Shown here in pieces: positions 23,798 through 34,931 of a stretch of 64,000 bases of DNA. Both the position numbers and the translations under genes were made by a program. Within the stretch, counting starts at the first letter, position 1. Each line of letters starts with the position of its first letter. This DNA comes from Hyalella azteca (lineage: Eukaryota; Arthropoda; Malacostraca; Amphipoda; Hyalellidae). The notes under the pieces are model-generated. The model had not been told where the DNA came from, searched no databases, and worked only from the letters and a program-made list of their open reading frames with translations. The stretch lies in assembly GCF_000764305.2 (NCBI RefSeq), contig NW_025931509.1:1-64000 (forward strand). The letters are read 5' to 3'.

Positions 23798-24590
23798 TAC
23801 TATTCACTCTACCACATGGATAGAGTTTCGCATTAAGGATATAACTTGTTTCCTTATATTTTAAAATTGTCCTGTATTAAACCGGTTATTTCTGAAGAAC
23901 CAACTGATTAGTAACAAAATATGGTGGTTGACTTAGTCATTGTGATTAAAGTGGCGAAGTCAACTGACTGGCCAAGTGATAAGTGGTATATCTGAAAATA
24001 TTCCCTTCATTAGTCTACGGTAATTGCCTTCATTGGAATTCCCTTCATTAGTCTACGGTAATTGCACCGAATATTAAAGTTATTTTTTTCGGATTTTTCA
24101 TCATACCTAATTCTTCAGCAATAACAATATAACTATTAATGCAACATTTGCCTGGGGTAATCGATGCACGGTAATATTTGGTAATATTTTGAAACAGAAA
24201 ATTTGCAACGCTAACGGTGTCCAAAATTTTTTTTCTAATAGTAAATAAACATACCTATATAAAAAATTACTATCTAGGTCAGAAGACTTTTTCTAGATCA
24301 GTAAAGAAGATAATTTTATTATCCCTAACCTCGAACAATGCTTCACAATGCAATTTGACGCGAAGTTTGAACCAAATTCACAGGAGAAGCGAGACATAAT
24401 TATACTAGCTTTATTACATTTTTATGGACCTGAACTCCGCATGCAAGTGTCACATTCGCTGCAATGTCCCGCGAAGTTGGCTCATTTGGAGGCAGGATGA
24501 ACGGCAACCTGTCTGCCTTGAGCGCGAAACTCGAGCGAACTTTTAATGTCATCGATCTTGTGATGACCAAGTGAGGGATTGGTGAGATCT
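23798..24590. other. intergenic, nothing recognised
   Basis: A ~25 bp direct duplication (cccttcattagtctacggtaattgc type) occurs around 24002-24066. No supported frame. Confidence 0.4.
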
Positions 24591-24899
24591 GGGGCCATAC
24601 TTTCAAAACTCGTTAAGTGAACGTAAGTACTTACGCTCTATTTTCTTGTCTATGATTGGTGGATTATGCTTGAAAGGCCGTCAATGATTGGCTGATGAAT
24701 ATACGATCTCTTAACTTTTTAGCGCATTTTCTCAATTATGAAAAAATGCACTATTGTGCTCGCCATGTCCGTCCGTCTGTCCGTATGTCTGTCCGTCCGT
24801 CCGTCCGTCCGTGACTTCACGTTTTCGTCGACGAGAAAATGCGCTCTCTGTCACTCACTGCAGTGAGTACTGAGTTATATTTTTTTAAAGTATAGGCCC
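24591..24899 (+). mobile_element. short TIR MITE interrupted by a Helentron-like insertion
   Basis: The outer element starts GGGGCCATACTTTC and ends AAGTATAGGCCC. With the insert removed it aligns end to end with the intact copy at 60505-60649, present there in the opposite orientation. Both share AAGTGAACGTAAGTACTTACG, TATTTTCTTGTCTATGATTG and CAATGATTGGC.GATGAA. The insert lies in a T-run between AACTTTTT and TTTAAAGTATAGG. Confidence 0.8.
24721..24882 (+). mobile_element. HINE/DINE-like non-autonomous Helentron with GTCY microsatellite, copy 1
   Basis: AGCGCATTTTCTC at the left is repeated inverted as GAGAAAATGCGCT at 24833-24845. Between them is a GTCC/GTCT microsatellite (about 24766-24813) followed by GACTTCACGTTTTCGTC. 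A perfect 16 bp palindrome, ACTCACTGCAGTGAGT (24853-24868), sits about 14 nt before the right end. Subterminal inverted repeats, a GTCY core, a palindrome near the 3' end and insertion in a T-run fit the Helentron-associated and dipteran DINE-1/mini-me elements. A second copy is at 62525-62685. Confidence 0.7.
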
Positions 24900-24904
24900 T
24901 GAGC

Positions 24905-25330
24905 AGCTCCACTCAGCACCACCAAATAGGGACAAGGTTGTACCTACAGCACGAAAGAGCGGACGTAGCACTGATACGTCCTTTTTTTGTCGGGCCAACT
25001 GGGCCGGGATTACTCAGTATTAAGTGAAAAATTACTCAAAGACTTGGTGAAAAGATTACCCAGTAAATAGTAAAAGGGTAATCCCAGTAATTTTGCTGGG
25101 TAAAAAGATTACCCACATAAAGGTGAAAAGTGCATCGCCATTTGAGTTGAGTGGACAAGGGCGTTTATTTTCTTGTCCAAATAGCGATAAATTTTTTGCC
25201 TTCATATGGGTCATCTGCTGACTCAGTTTGACCCGACAAAAAAGACGCATCATTGCTACGTCCGCTATTTCGTGCAGTGGGTAAGAAAGTGTCACTATTT
25301 GCACAATATGACTCATCAATTTGTCGGAGT
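24905..25330. mobile_element. MITE with ~57 bp subterminal inverted repeats
   Basis: GCACGAAAGAGCGGACGTAG and its continuation through TTTTTTTGTCGGGCCAACTGGGC (24949-25005) are mirrored at about 25219-25275 with few mismatches. The similarity extends outward through CAAATAG.GACA words. The interior has CCAAATAGCGAT and TTTTTGCC, linking it to the dispersed family at 20849, 55079 and 60301. No coding capacity and no clean target duplication. Confidence 0.65.
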
Positions 25331-25335
25331 GTGAT

Positions 25336-25881
25336 GTGTTGTTATGCTCGGCGCTAATTCATGTAACGAACACAAAAGAAAATTAATTTAATAGGAGCAG
25401 GTGTGCGCCTACACGTAAGAATTCATTTGAAAAGAAATAATGTTAATTAGATTTGTTTATTTTTACTAATATACAGTATACTATAGGGATGATATTAGAA
25501 ATAGATAAATTTCTCATTGTATTCGTCACAATTGATATTAGCATAAAGTTAATAATGAATGAGTAGCAATAAGCATTGCAAATGAGTGTCAGATTACGCA
25601 ATGATTACAGTTAAATTCATTTCCCGAGTATAATTTTTAACATTTGTCTACTAAGCGCCTAAATTTTATGCACTAAAATGAGATAAACCGCGCCTTAAGT
25701 TTACAAAAAATGAAATGTAGCGCCTAAATTATATAAAAATCAGAGACGAACTTTGGATAAATAATGTTTAAAATAGTAAAAATCGATCTATGCTTTACAG
25801 TTTAAAAAATTTGATCTGTCTGTTCAACTGACGGGCGAACTAGGAGCGCTATTTTGTTTACTAATTAAAATGACATGACGG
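25336..25881. other. intergenic, nothing recognised
   Basis: AT-rich sequence without a supported gene or repeat. Confidence 0.4.
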
Positions 25882-26094
25882 AGAACTTAGCTGCGTTACC
25901 GAGATCTGCACAACTGATTTTGTGAAGCAAAAGTACTCTGCAGTGAAGTTCTAAGTTGTGAATAATAAAGAACTAGGTTAGCTGCGTTACCGAGATCTGC
26001 ATAACTGATTTAGTGAAGCAAAACTACTCTGCAGTGAAGTTCTAAGTTCGTAAATAATGAAGAACTAAGTTAGCTGCGTTACCGAGATCTGCAT
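25882..26094. repeat. 91 bp tandem duplication, 2.3 copies
   Basis: Units start GCTGCGTTACCGAGATCTGC at 25890, 25981 and 26073. The third is truncated after ~22 nt at a CAGCTGCAGCTTGCG junction. Confidence 0.9.
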
Positions 26095-26863
26095 AACAGC
26101 TGCAGCTTGCGTCGCGTGTTCTCAAAAATGTATAGAAATTCTCCGGCGTCGTCGAGCACCGGAAATTTCTTGCCAAGTATTTCAGGAAGTTTTATGAGAC
26201 ACTTAACTTAACTGCGCTAGGACTCTTCCAGTCCCACTCTATCCTACTCATGGCATATTCAGCAGCGATTTACATTGTAATAGTCTTAACTTTTCTGTTT
26301 AACTTTCACTGCTGGGTCATCCTGCGTCTTCAAGAAAGTGCGGTTGACTTTATTTTCTGGATATTTCTGATATTTTAATAATGGATTTCTGTTCTTCTAT
26401 ATAAAATACATGCTTAACATTTTCATTTCCTAAAGTACCATGAAATTGATAGTTTGAAGCTGCAGTTCCCAAAATCGGGCTAAATGGCCCCAGTAAAGTA
26501 ATGTATGAAATTTACTCTTTCATTTATAGGTAATAAAAGGAGTACAGATTTCTCCGGTGTTTTCATTTAGCAGTCTATAATAATGACAAATGTTTTTCAT
26601 TTTCAATTTTGAAAATGAAAACATGCTTAATGAGGCGTGCTGAACCGGGTGACAAGAAGAAAAGTCTTCAACTGCTGAGCATGTCTGTTTTTTTTTTCTT
26701 ATCATGTCTGTTATTTTACTTAGCATGTCTGTGTTCAGAGTTAGTTACTTTTACCTCGCTCAAACTACATTATTTCCGCGGGCGGTTTTCTTTGCAGCGA
26801 CAAGGTCCATGCTCGTCTAGCGTGAGTGCACGGGAGAGGCAAGTTTCTGTAAGTGCTATAAAG
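26095..26863. other. intergenic, nothing recognised
   Basis: No supported gene. A frame at 26609-26929 runs through the N base and repeats and is not credible. Confidence 0.4.
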
Positions 26864-27061
26864 NACACGCCTCATGAAGCACGATCATATACACGCCTCA
26901 TGAAGCACGATCATATACACGCCTCATGAAGCTTATTTATAATCGCCTGCTTTATTTTAGAGCGGGAAAATCTCGTAATTATGTTCATATACACGCCTCA
27001 TGAAGCTTATTTATAATCGCCTGCTTTATTTTAGAGCGGGAAAATCTCGTAATTATGTTCA
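26864..27061. repeat. assembly N followed by tandem 26 bp and ~73 bp repeats
   Basis: A single N at 26864 is followed by two copies of ACACGCCTCATGAAGCACGATCATAT. Two longer units follow, each beginning ACACGCCTCATGAAGC and running through TTATTTATAATCGCCTGC to GTAATTATGTTC. The N at the array edge suggests a collapsed or joined repeat, so true copy number is unknown. Confidence 0.85.
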
Positions 27062-27732
27062 GTTCATTCAATTATACCTCGATACAATCATTGCTCCTGA
27101 TGAAAAATATCATAACTACGACTTTTTCTCGAATTATTTTCGTACGACGTATCTAACATTGTTCCAAAATCTGTATCGTTTTAACTTCTATACCAAAGTT
27201 CTACTCCTGCTCTACCGATACAGATAAATTTAATGCAAAATAGTGAGATTCTTACGGTGTTAATACTTATACATAATATATATTTTTACCTTTTTTATAT
27301 TTTTTATTTACAAAGAGCATTATGTGGAAGATAATCATACTCCGGATAAGTGGAAATATCTATTATTATAAAATGGCAGAATTAGCTTGTTTAAACACGT
27401 GCGAATAATGACCAGAGAATTTAATGATTTAAATTTCCAGGGCTGAATAATGCTTCACATTTCGTTGGTTGATCAAAATGCAGATTTAAGGAAGCAATTT
27501 TAATTTATTTATGATGTTTTGAATGTAACAATATTTTTTTTCAAGTTATAGGACGCATTGAATACTGAAATTTTTTGGTAATCCGATAGATTTCTCCGGT
27601 ATTGTCCAAAACTACAAAGAACATAACTTTTGGATTACATCTGACAAACTGAACTAACATCCCAGACACCGAGCCGCTGTCTCATTAGCTGCCTTCATAC
27701 TGGAGGGCAAGTGAACCACGCGAGACATGCCG
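27062..27732. other. AT-rich intergenic stretch, nothing recognised
   Basis: Short frames only, without family similarity. Confidence 0.4.
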
Positions 27733-27858
27733 ACAATCACTCGCATTGTGACCATCATCACATTGTGACCAATGTGACCAGTGATGGTCATCATTGTGAC
27801 CAAAGACCATCACTCGCATTGTGACCATCACCACATTGTGACCAATGTGACCAGTGAT
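27733..27858. repeat. duplicated and partly palindromic GTGACCA block
   Basis: Two copies of a block reading CACTCGCATTGTGACCATCA, CACATTGTGACCAATGTGACC and AGTGATG, separated by GTCATCATTGTGACCAAAGA. TGATGGTCA and TGACCATCA words give local inverted symmetry. Confidence 0.85.
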
Positions 27859-28464
27859 GATTTGAGAAAGTTTTTAGTGTAATTTTTCTGGTTACAGATT
27901 TTACTGTTGTATCATATTTACGTACATATATTATGAACTCATTTCCACCAAAATTTTAATATTTCATGCTTCTTTAAACTTTAAAATGAAGTTTTGTTGC
28001 ATTCAAAAGATTATTAATATACTAAAACCACTTCCTGAAATATTACTTTCGATCTACCAATATCATCTGTATAAAACACTTCTTTATGTTGCTAAATCCC
28101 TTTCTATATTGGATAAGTCCGGTCAGGTCAAGTTTTTTTTAGCTTTTTTACCATTTTACAAAGGTCATTCGGTACGAAATAATCATAGTCCAGATACGTG
28201 CATATGCATACACAAAATATATATCTATGTTTATTATATATTTGCGACGGGTGGCATGCCACGGGTATACTTATATCAATTCAATGCCAAGACAATTAGG
28301 GTGGCATGCAATTACGCTGAGCATTCCAGAGGGAGATCTCGCACTCGCCTCGTCTTATTGTATACATTATTATCTTATTATATTATTATATATATTATGT
28401 CCTAATAAAATACTCGCTTGCACATGCACCTTGTTTGAATTGCATACAACCAAAAATAATTAAT
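27859..28464. other. AT-rich intergenic stretch with a spurious 139-codon frame
   Basis: The frame at 27986-28405 has very low complexity (Ile/Tyr/Leu-rich from AT-rich DNA), no motif and no splice signals. I do not call it a gene. Confidence 0.4.
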
Positions 28465-28672
28465 GGGTCTTTATGTCCAAATAGTTTTGAAAATTGCAAA
28501 TAGTTACACTTTTTTAATTAATTTTTTCAATTTGTACCCTTTTTCCCAAATAGTGACACATTTTTTGCTGGTCATTTTTCCGGGTCACGACGACACACGT
28601 AAGGGTAAAAGTGCATCGCGATTTAGACAAAGTCTCATTAATTTCTATCCCGAGTGTACCGCTGATCAATTG
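28465..28672 (-). mobile_element. MITE remnant of the CACTNAGA family
   Basis: CCCAAATAGTGACACATTTTTTGC, GGGTCA, AAAAGTGCATCGCGATTT and a terminal ATTTCTATCCCGAGTGTAC occur in the same order and spacing as in the reverse complement of the 60301-60485 element. The left portion repeats 'ccaaatagt' words. Ends are too eroded for a target duplication. Confidence 0.45.
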
Positions 28673-29608
28673 TAGCGCTACATGGATGGCCACATGTTCT
28701 TAATATTTAGGAACAAATCATAAATATGTTAGTGATTCGCTCACAGAGAAAGTTGTTTACATAGAGCAATATTAACAAATTTTCGAGACACGGTCTACTT
28801 TAATGATAAGAATGCTAAAAAAGTTAATTTGCTTCAAGGGTTAATATATTATAATTAATTAATGCTTATCCAGATGAGTTGCGAGGAGGCGAAACTCTTG
28901 AAAGTAAATTTCCTTCGTGATTTTCACAGGACGTTCCTCTGGGGACGATGGAGGTGAGATTGATGCACTTTACTCCTGGAGGCTGAAATAAACATCGAAG
29001 ATTAAGTTTTTCTTTTACGAATTTAAAAGATGCGTTCAACCCCGCCAATAATTTCCAGGCAAATTTTTTTTAGAAAAGCTCTTCGTAATTTTCAGGAGAT
29101 AAATCGCATATTCGTGACGATCCTTGGTCAGAATTTATTATGTTGAAATGAAAAATTACTGCACGCTTCAGAAGCACAACAATGAGATAGAAGTAGAAGA
29201 TAGCAACGCGTAGGAATAAGACATACACTCGTAAAATGAATTGTTCATATTTTCCAATATTTTCTTAGCAAAAACGCGTGAAATTAAGGGATGTAAGACT
29301 ACTATATTGCCCGTTTACTTTGCCAAACTGGGTCAGGATGACCCACACAAGCGCCAAGAGCTCATCGCTAGTTGGACAAAGTTTTACTGTTTTCAAGTAG
29401 TGTAGATTAGAATAAGGATGCAACTGTAATACCAAAATACTGAAAATTACTCTCTATAAACAACTGTATAAATATGTGGCGAATATCATTTATAATTTGA
29501 GAACTCAGCACGTAAATTTAAAGTATTATGATCGTATTAATTATAGTATTAAAATTAAAGTGTTAAGTATTATGTACAAATTATTATTAAGTACAAATTA
29601 TTATGAGT
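28673..29608. other. intergenic with a possible MITE fragment
   Basis: The segment around 29268-29395 shares AGCAAAAACGCGTG and GGGTCA..GACCCA words with the 55079 repeat and is probably a decayed relative. No gene supported. Confidence 0.35.
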
Positions 29609-30002
29609 ATTATGACCGTATAATAATTATTTGTTTATTTGAATCCGTATTTATCTTTGTTATTCTAAAAATTTCTGAGCTCATCTTTAATTTTCTTTAT
29701 TTTTCTTAACGTATTTTTCTCAATTGTTAGTCAGACTTAGGAATTGAACAAATGGTTCTTCGGAGAAGGACGCGTCAGTCGTTAGATAGAATATTTCGAT
29801 AGGAGTTAGTCAATTAGTGGAAGCCGAATGTGGATGTCATACGTACACAGTGTAATTAAGTTCATGAGTTCACCGTCAGAAATTATTGTGTCTTGTTTAT
29901 ATCCTAACAAGGCAGAGTACTAACATAACTATACGATTACATAGGTTTTTATAAAGTGGTAGCCACGTATTAATTGCTGTAGCGTGTGCGCCGCGATATA
30001 AA
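29609..30002 (+). repeat. 5' long terminal repeat
   Basis: About 394 bp, alignable to 36890-37322 along its length. Shared blocks include TAATAATTATTTGTTT, GTTAGTCAGACTTAGGAA, GAAGGACGCGTCAGTCGTTAG, AACTATACGATTACATA and GTGGTAGCCACGTATT. The start is inferred by alignment because the TG terminus is altered. Confidence 0.85.
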
Positions 30003-30181
30003 TTGGTGCCGTAACCATTGCCTGAAGTGAGAGTTATGTCAGTACCAGTAGACCTTTAGAAAACAGTTAAAGCCAGGTAAAATTAAAGCAGTACTATTTG
30101 GTAATTTTTTATTAGTGTTTTGCGTCTTAACACTCTGTATTGCCAGCGTATATTTTTCCATCAATTTGTGTACATTTCATC

Positions 30182-31643
30182 ATGGCGGAGTCCCTTGACG
30201 TAGTCAGACAGCATCTGGAAAAGAAGAAGAGGATTGCATATTAGAAAACTTGAAGCATTTTGATAAATTTATGGTAGGAGTAAAAACAAAACGGGCAGTA
30301 TTTCCACCAATACTAGAGACCAGCTACTCCGTATTAATGCAAACTTTGATTTAGCAGTACGGGCACTTGAAGAGCAGCAGAAGAAACTAAAGAATGAAGA
30401 GGAACGCGTAGCCAAGGAACTATCCCAAAGAAGTGGAGAATGGAGATGCAAGAAAACTTCAAAAAAATCAGGAAATTCTGACACTGACTCGACCAGCAAC
30501 CCAACGGACACGCTAAGTGAAACTACGAGCAGCGAAGATGGCATACCAAGCAAGAAAACTAGCTAACCCCAACCGAAGATGAAGCAACGCAGACGAAAGG
30601 ACACATTCACGCAGTTGATTGAAACAGTAAGTAAACTTGACATGAGAAAGACGCCAGCATTCTCTAACTTTGATTGATGAAGATTCAGGTACGAGTTTGA
30701 AAGAGTATCATAGAATGTTTGAAACTTATTTTCGGGAGAATTTCAAAGGAATACCGTTGTTTTGGATAGGAGTTGGAAGCCAAATTACACGGAGAGACGC
30801 TACGAGCATTCAAATCTGTAAGGTCTGTCGGCGACACCTACGACAGTCTCACCAGGAAATCGGTCAAGTGGTATGACAACGAGAAGCTGGCAAGAAGAAG
30901 CAAAACCAAAATGCAATGTACATGAGTGTACATTGCATTCACGAGTTTACCAAAGCAATGTACATGAGTGGTGAAAGTTTTTATTTACTGACAACCAGAT
31001 TAGATAAGCTATTTAGCGTGGCCTTTCCTAGGAAAGACATCCAGACGAGCAATACACTTCGAGAGAAGTACATATCTTTTGTTACTCTTGAATGCTAAAG
31101 GAATAGTTTGGAACCAAGTAATGAACAGGAAAGTAGAGAATCGTAAAATGAAGTGGGACGACCTGAAAAAAATTAGCTAGTGGGTGTGATGTGGAGAGAA
31201 ATGAAGTGAAAACCACCGATACGGAGAACATCCTTATAAATGTCGGACTGTCCAACAAGCTGAGTAATTCAGCGAGATGGAAAAGTGCAAAGCCCGCTAA
31301 CCAGATGAGATATCGACGCAACTTTACTAAACCACCTCAGCAACTTATGGATAGGAATACAACGTGTGATTATTGTGGAAGGATTGGACATGTGGAAGCT
31401 AACTGCAGAAAAAATTGGATTTGTGTTTTTCTTGTGGATAACCCGACCATTTTCATTACAACTACTCGAGGAACTTCAGGCGTCAACCACAAAACCAGAA
31501 GTACAACTCGCAACCACGAGCATCAAACTATCACACAAGAACAGAGTTCAACAGGAATCCTCAACGATACTCCAGCCAGCAAGATCTTAGAAGGCCCCAA
31601 GTTGCAAATCATCCTCAACAGCGTAGACTGTCGGGGAAACTAG
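30182..31643 (+). pseudogene. retrotransposon gag, broken, with zinc knuckle
   Basis: Starts at ATG 30182 (MAESLDVVRQHLEKKKR). Coding similarity then switches frames several times: a Glu/Lys-rich segment (30330-30566, including LEEQQKKLKNEEERVAKEL), a segment around 30690-30900 (TYFRENFKGIPLFW then WYDNEKLARRSKTK), a segment at 30958-31080 (YMSGESFYLLTTRLDKLF), and a CCHC zinc knuckle at 31365-31406 (CDYCGRIGHVEANC, spacing C-X2-C-X4-H-X4-C). A perfect 12 bp inverted repeat at 30911-30938 interrupts the frame. Gag packages element RNA in intact relatives; this copy cannot be translated whole. Confidence 0.7.
30911..30938. repeat. perfect 12 bp inverted repeat inside gag
   Basis: ATGCAATGTACA, loop TGAG, TGTACATTGCAT. 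A third copy of GCAATGTACATGAG lies at about 30955-30968, so a small inverted duplication of gag sequence broke the frame. Confidence 0.9.
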
Positions 31644-31785
31644 AACGCTCCGGCACAGCTGGAGGAATGTCTGGGGCAGTACGTAGAAGACCTCCAACCA
31701 CTCGAGACATCATATGAACCCATGGCGTTATCGCTTTGCGGCATTGACATATGAGCTTCAAGATGTATTCCAGACGCCGTATGTT

Positions 31786-31925
31786 CAGCATCGACAGCAA
31801 CCTGTTCAGCATCGACAGCAACCCGTTCATCCTTCGCCTCAGCAACCCGTTCATCCTTCGCCACAGCAACCCGTTCATCCTTCGCCTCAGCAACCCGTTC
31901 ATCCTTCGCACCAGCAACCTGACCA
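31786..31925 (+). repeat. 24 bp in-frame repeat coding QQPVHPSP
   Basis: About five units near CAGCAACCCGTTCATCCTTC, in a frame reading repeated QQPVHPSP between gag and the first protease. A proline/glutamine-rich linker is plausible. Confidence 0.85.
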
Positions 31926-32039
31926 ACATCAACCACAGCAAGCATCTCGACAGCAATCCCTTCGATCTAAAAAGCAGCAAGACATCCTAGGTGATTTAGC
32001 AAATGCATCTGACAGGATTGAGGTGAGCACATCTCTGGT

Positions 32040-32638
32040 TGAACAAGTAGACAAGCATTTGATCCCAAGTGTTACAAGTGTTAATTTATTGAATTTGTTG
32101 CCGGGAAAAATCGATTAAAATCCCGTTCAGTGTTAAGGATTGGAAACTGGGTGCATTAGTTGATAGTGGAGCTAGTGTGAATATTATTAAGAAGAGCATT
32201 TGTGATGTGTGTGAAGGGGTTCTTGATGAAAGGATCAAAAATGACATCACGGGTTTAGGAAGTGCCAAGGTAAAAACAATTGGTAGGACTAATTTAGAAT
32301 GTGAAGCTCCAGGATTAGGAAAATTTATTTGTGAATTTGATGTCCTTCCTGATGATGTTCTAGCATTCGATATTGTTTCAGGTTTGCAATTTCTTCAATG
32401 TAGGAACATAAGTGTCAACATGTCTAAACGCATCGTTTCTAGAGCGGATAGGAATGGAGGCAGCATTTCTTTTTATATTGATGAAGACGGAAGTAGTACG
32501 CATGTCTTGCATGAAGATGTACCAATTGTCGCTGCTAAAGACACCGAATTAAGATGCTCTAGAGTTAATTATGTGCCTGTTGCTGTCAATATTGTTTCAT
32601 GTGGTAGCAAACAGGAAAATGTTGCACATTATTTATGA
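32040..32638 (+). pseudogene. first retroviral-type aspartic protease, partial
   Basis: The catalytic segment LGALVDSGASVNII (DSGA at 32162-32173) begins after a small frame break near 32118. An open frame continues for about 150 codons with CEFDVLPDDVLAFDIVSGLQF, as in the second half of retropepsins. The stop at 32636-32638 precedes any reverse transcriptase. It lies 0.3 kb before the antisense DDX19 retrocopy. Family assignment is firm for the DSGA motif; the element clade is not resolved. Confidence 0.65.
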
Positions 32639-33354
32639 AAATGCTGAACACGAAAATGTTGCATATTGCGCCACAACAACATGCGATGCGAGGAGGCTGG
32701 GACAGTATGGCCTGACTATGATCAACTATCAACGGTATTCTTCGTTCTCCGACGAATATTGTACCCACAAAAATCGGGACTTTAATTTCAACATAAGAAG
32801 GCCGTCAAATAAACAAATATTCTTGATTATAATGCCTTTGTTAATCACTAACACAGCCAAAAAACACTCTTAATGACTAAAAGAATCTACGATAGTTTCA
32901 TTTACTTTGCTGTACAGCGCAACAAATAGAACACGACGTTTTCCCAGGCATTAGTATAAATAAGTCAACCACATGATTTATAATGGTCATGTCAGTTAAT
33001 ACAATGAAGATTAAACGCAAACATTTGATCAGTGATGGTCACATCTGTGTCACCATTTTCAGACTTCTTTCCAACACAGTACTTGATTTACATGCATCTT
33101 CGAGAGATTGGGATTTAGCATGCCCGTTTATTTTGTACGGTAACTAATTAATTTGATTATTTTCAGACATGGTACGTAACAAAGTATTGAACTGGCTCAG
33201 GAATCCAGTTGTTATGATTTACGTCCATAGTAACCCAGTGAAAATGTAAAGACGCGTCATTTTCTGATTTGGATTACCAGAAGCTAGGGCGACCCTAAAT
33301 TTTGTCAGGGAATTCACCCACAGCGGCAATGAACACCCGCCTTCAGGAATGACG

Positions 33355-34931
33355 TCAAAACCGCGGATGCTGGCTGTTGAGGACGCATAAATCTTCTGCA
33401 AGTTTGACGACTTCATCAAAGTTCTTGTAGTCCAACTTCTTTATTTCGAGATTGAAGTGTTTCTGTATCTGCTGCAGCAGCTCCATGGAGCGCAGCCCGT
33501 CGATGATGTTGATGGCGTTTCCGGTCTTGCCAAAGCGGCCCGTGCGCCCGATCCTGTGCAGGTATGTTTCGCAGTCTGCCGCCCCGTTCAGCTCAGGCAG
33601 GTCGTAGTTTACCACCAATGTTACCTGCTCGACGTCGATGCATCTGGCCAAGACGTTGGTGCTGATAAGGACTCGTTCGCCCCCCTCCCTGTAGCTCGTC
33701 AGCACTGAGAGGCGCTCCTCTGCTGACAACTCTCCAGTGAGGAGGGTGACGTGATGGCCGTCCATAACCATGGGCGCGTGCAGCCAGTTGGCGGTCTGCT
33801 TGGTGCGGCAGAAGAACATCAACTGCCCCACAGGGATGGTGTAGATGTTGCTGATAGCCGTGTACTTGTCTTCTGCTGTGGGACACTCTATGTACATCTG
33901 CCTGATGTTGGTGAGCGTCTCCTCCTCCCTGCGCAGTCTGATGATGACTTGGTTGGGGACAATGGCTTACCTAACTGCATCACCGTGCCGTCATACGTCG
34001 CACTGAACAACATCATCTGGCACGTCCTGGGCAGCTGCTTGCGGATGCGTACTGACTGGTCCTTGTGGCCCTGCGTGGCGATCGTGACTTCAACTTCATC
34101 CAAGACAAAGACGCAGCAGTCAGCCAGCAATAGCGCTCGAGCTTTATAGTGAGCCAGTCAAGCACCTTGCCGGGAGTGCCGATCACGATGTAGTCGGTGA
34201 TCTTGCTGCCTCGGGTGAGAGTTTCTCCTTTGACTGCGCACTTGATGGTAACATCAGAGCAATGTTTCCCCAACGCCATGACGGTCTGTGCAGTCTGCAG
34301 GGCAAGCTCGTAAATAGGAGACAAACACAAGGCCTGTGTGCATTTCCTGCTGGGGTCTATGCGGCTCAACAGACCCAGGCTCAATGCTGCTGTCTTCCCA
34401 GTACCGGATTGAGACTGTGCAATCAAATTCTGTGGGGGATTGGGAAGGAGAGTTGGAAGTGTAGTTTCTTTTATTTTAGAGGGAAGTTTGAAGCCCATGT
34501 CATAGATCCCTTGCAGTAACTCAGGACGAAGCTGCAGTGCCTCAAAGGTTTTGACAGCATACAAAGGAGAGTTGGGATCTTTTCATAGAACCTCAACATC
34601 ATTTTTACTCTACAATACCTTTGCACAGCACCTTGCGCATGAGTTACATTTCGGCTGCAGAGGGAGCAAAACCTTCCTCTGAACCTTGCAAGGTAGCTCC
34701 TGCAGGAGGCTTAGGTGGAAGATGACCTTTAGCAGATGGAAGAGCACAATTTAGTGGAAGAGGAGAACTAGACAAGAATGAAGGAGGTGCACTAGAAGGT
34801 GGTGGAACTGAAGTGAATGGCACACTTGGAAGTGGTCTAGATGCATCTTTGGGAAGGCCTAAGTTAAGCACCTTGGAAGAAAGCTCCTCAGCCTCCTGCT
34901 CCTCTGATGCTTTGGCCCAGTCGACACTCGT
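33355..34931 (-). pseudogene. DDX19: DDX19/Dbp5 DEAD-box RNA helicase, processed retrocopy
   Basis: On the minus strand nearly the whole DDX19 protein is recognisable without introns. It has an N-terminal DWAKASEEQEAEELS segment, KDPNSPLYAVKTFEAL, motif I (AQSQSGTGKTAA), SPIYELALQ, IVIGTPGK, motif II as DEVE instead of DEAD, motif III SAT, and motif VI (HRIGRTGRFGKTGNAINI). DDX19 acts in mRNA export at the nuclear pore. This copy has an in-frame TAA near 34641, a TGA near 34590, and frame changes near 34600, 34150 and 33960. The ARGID motif reads ARCID. The sequence is GC-richer than its surroundings. Loss of introns implies retrotransposition. No poly-A tail or target duplication was found. 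The ATG position holds ACG at 34931-34929. Confidence 0.9.

Noticed and set aside
27986..28405. 139-codon frame
   Set aside because: Low-complexity Ile/Leu/Tyr translation of AT-rich DNA with no motif or splice signals.
31615..31980. Minus-strand frame of repeated RRMNGLL
   Set aside because: Shadow of the 24 bp QQPVHPSP repeat in the LTR element.
33457..34519. Plus-strand frames over the helicase region
   Set aside because: Shadows of the GC-rich minus-strand DDX19 retrocopy.
33355..34931. DDX19 as a functional gene
   Set aside because: In-frame stops, several frame changes, altered DEAD and ARGID motifs and lack of introns point to a processed pseudogene.
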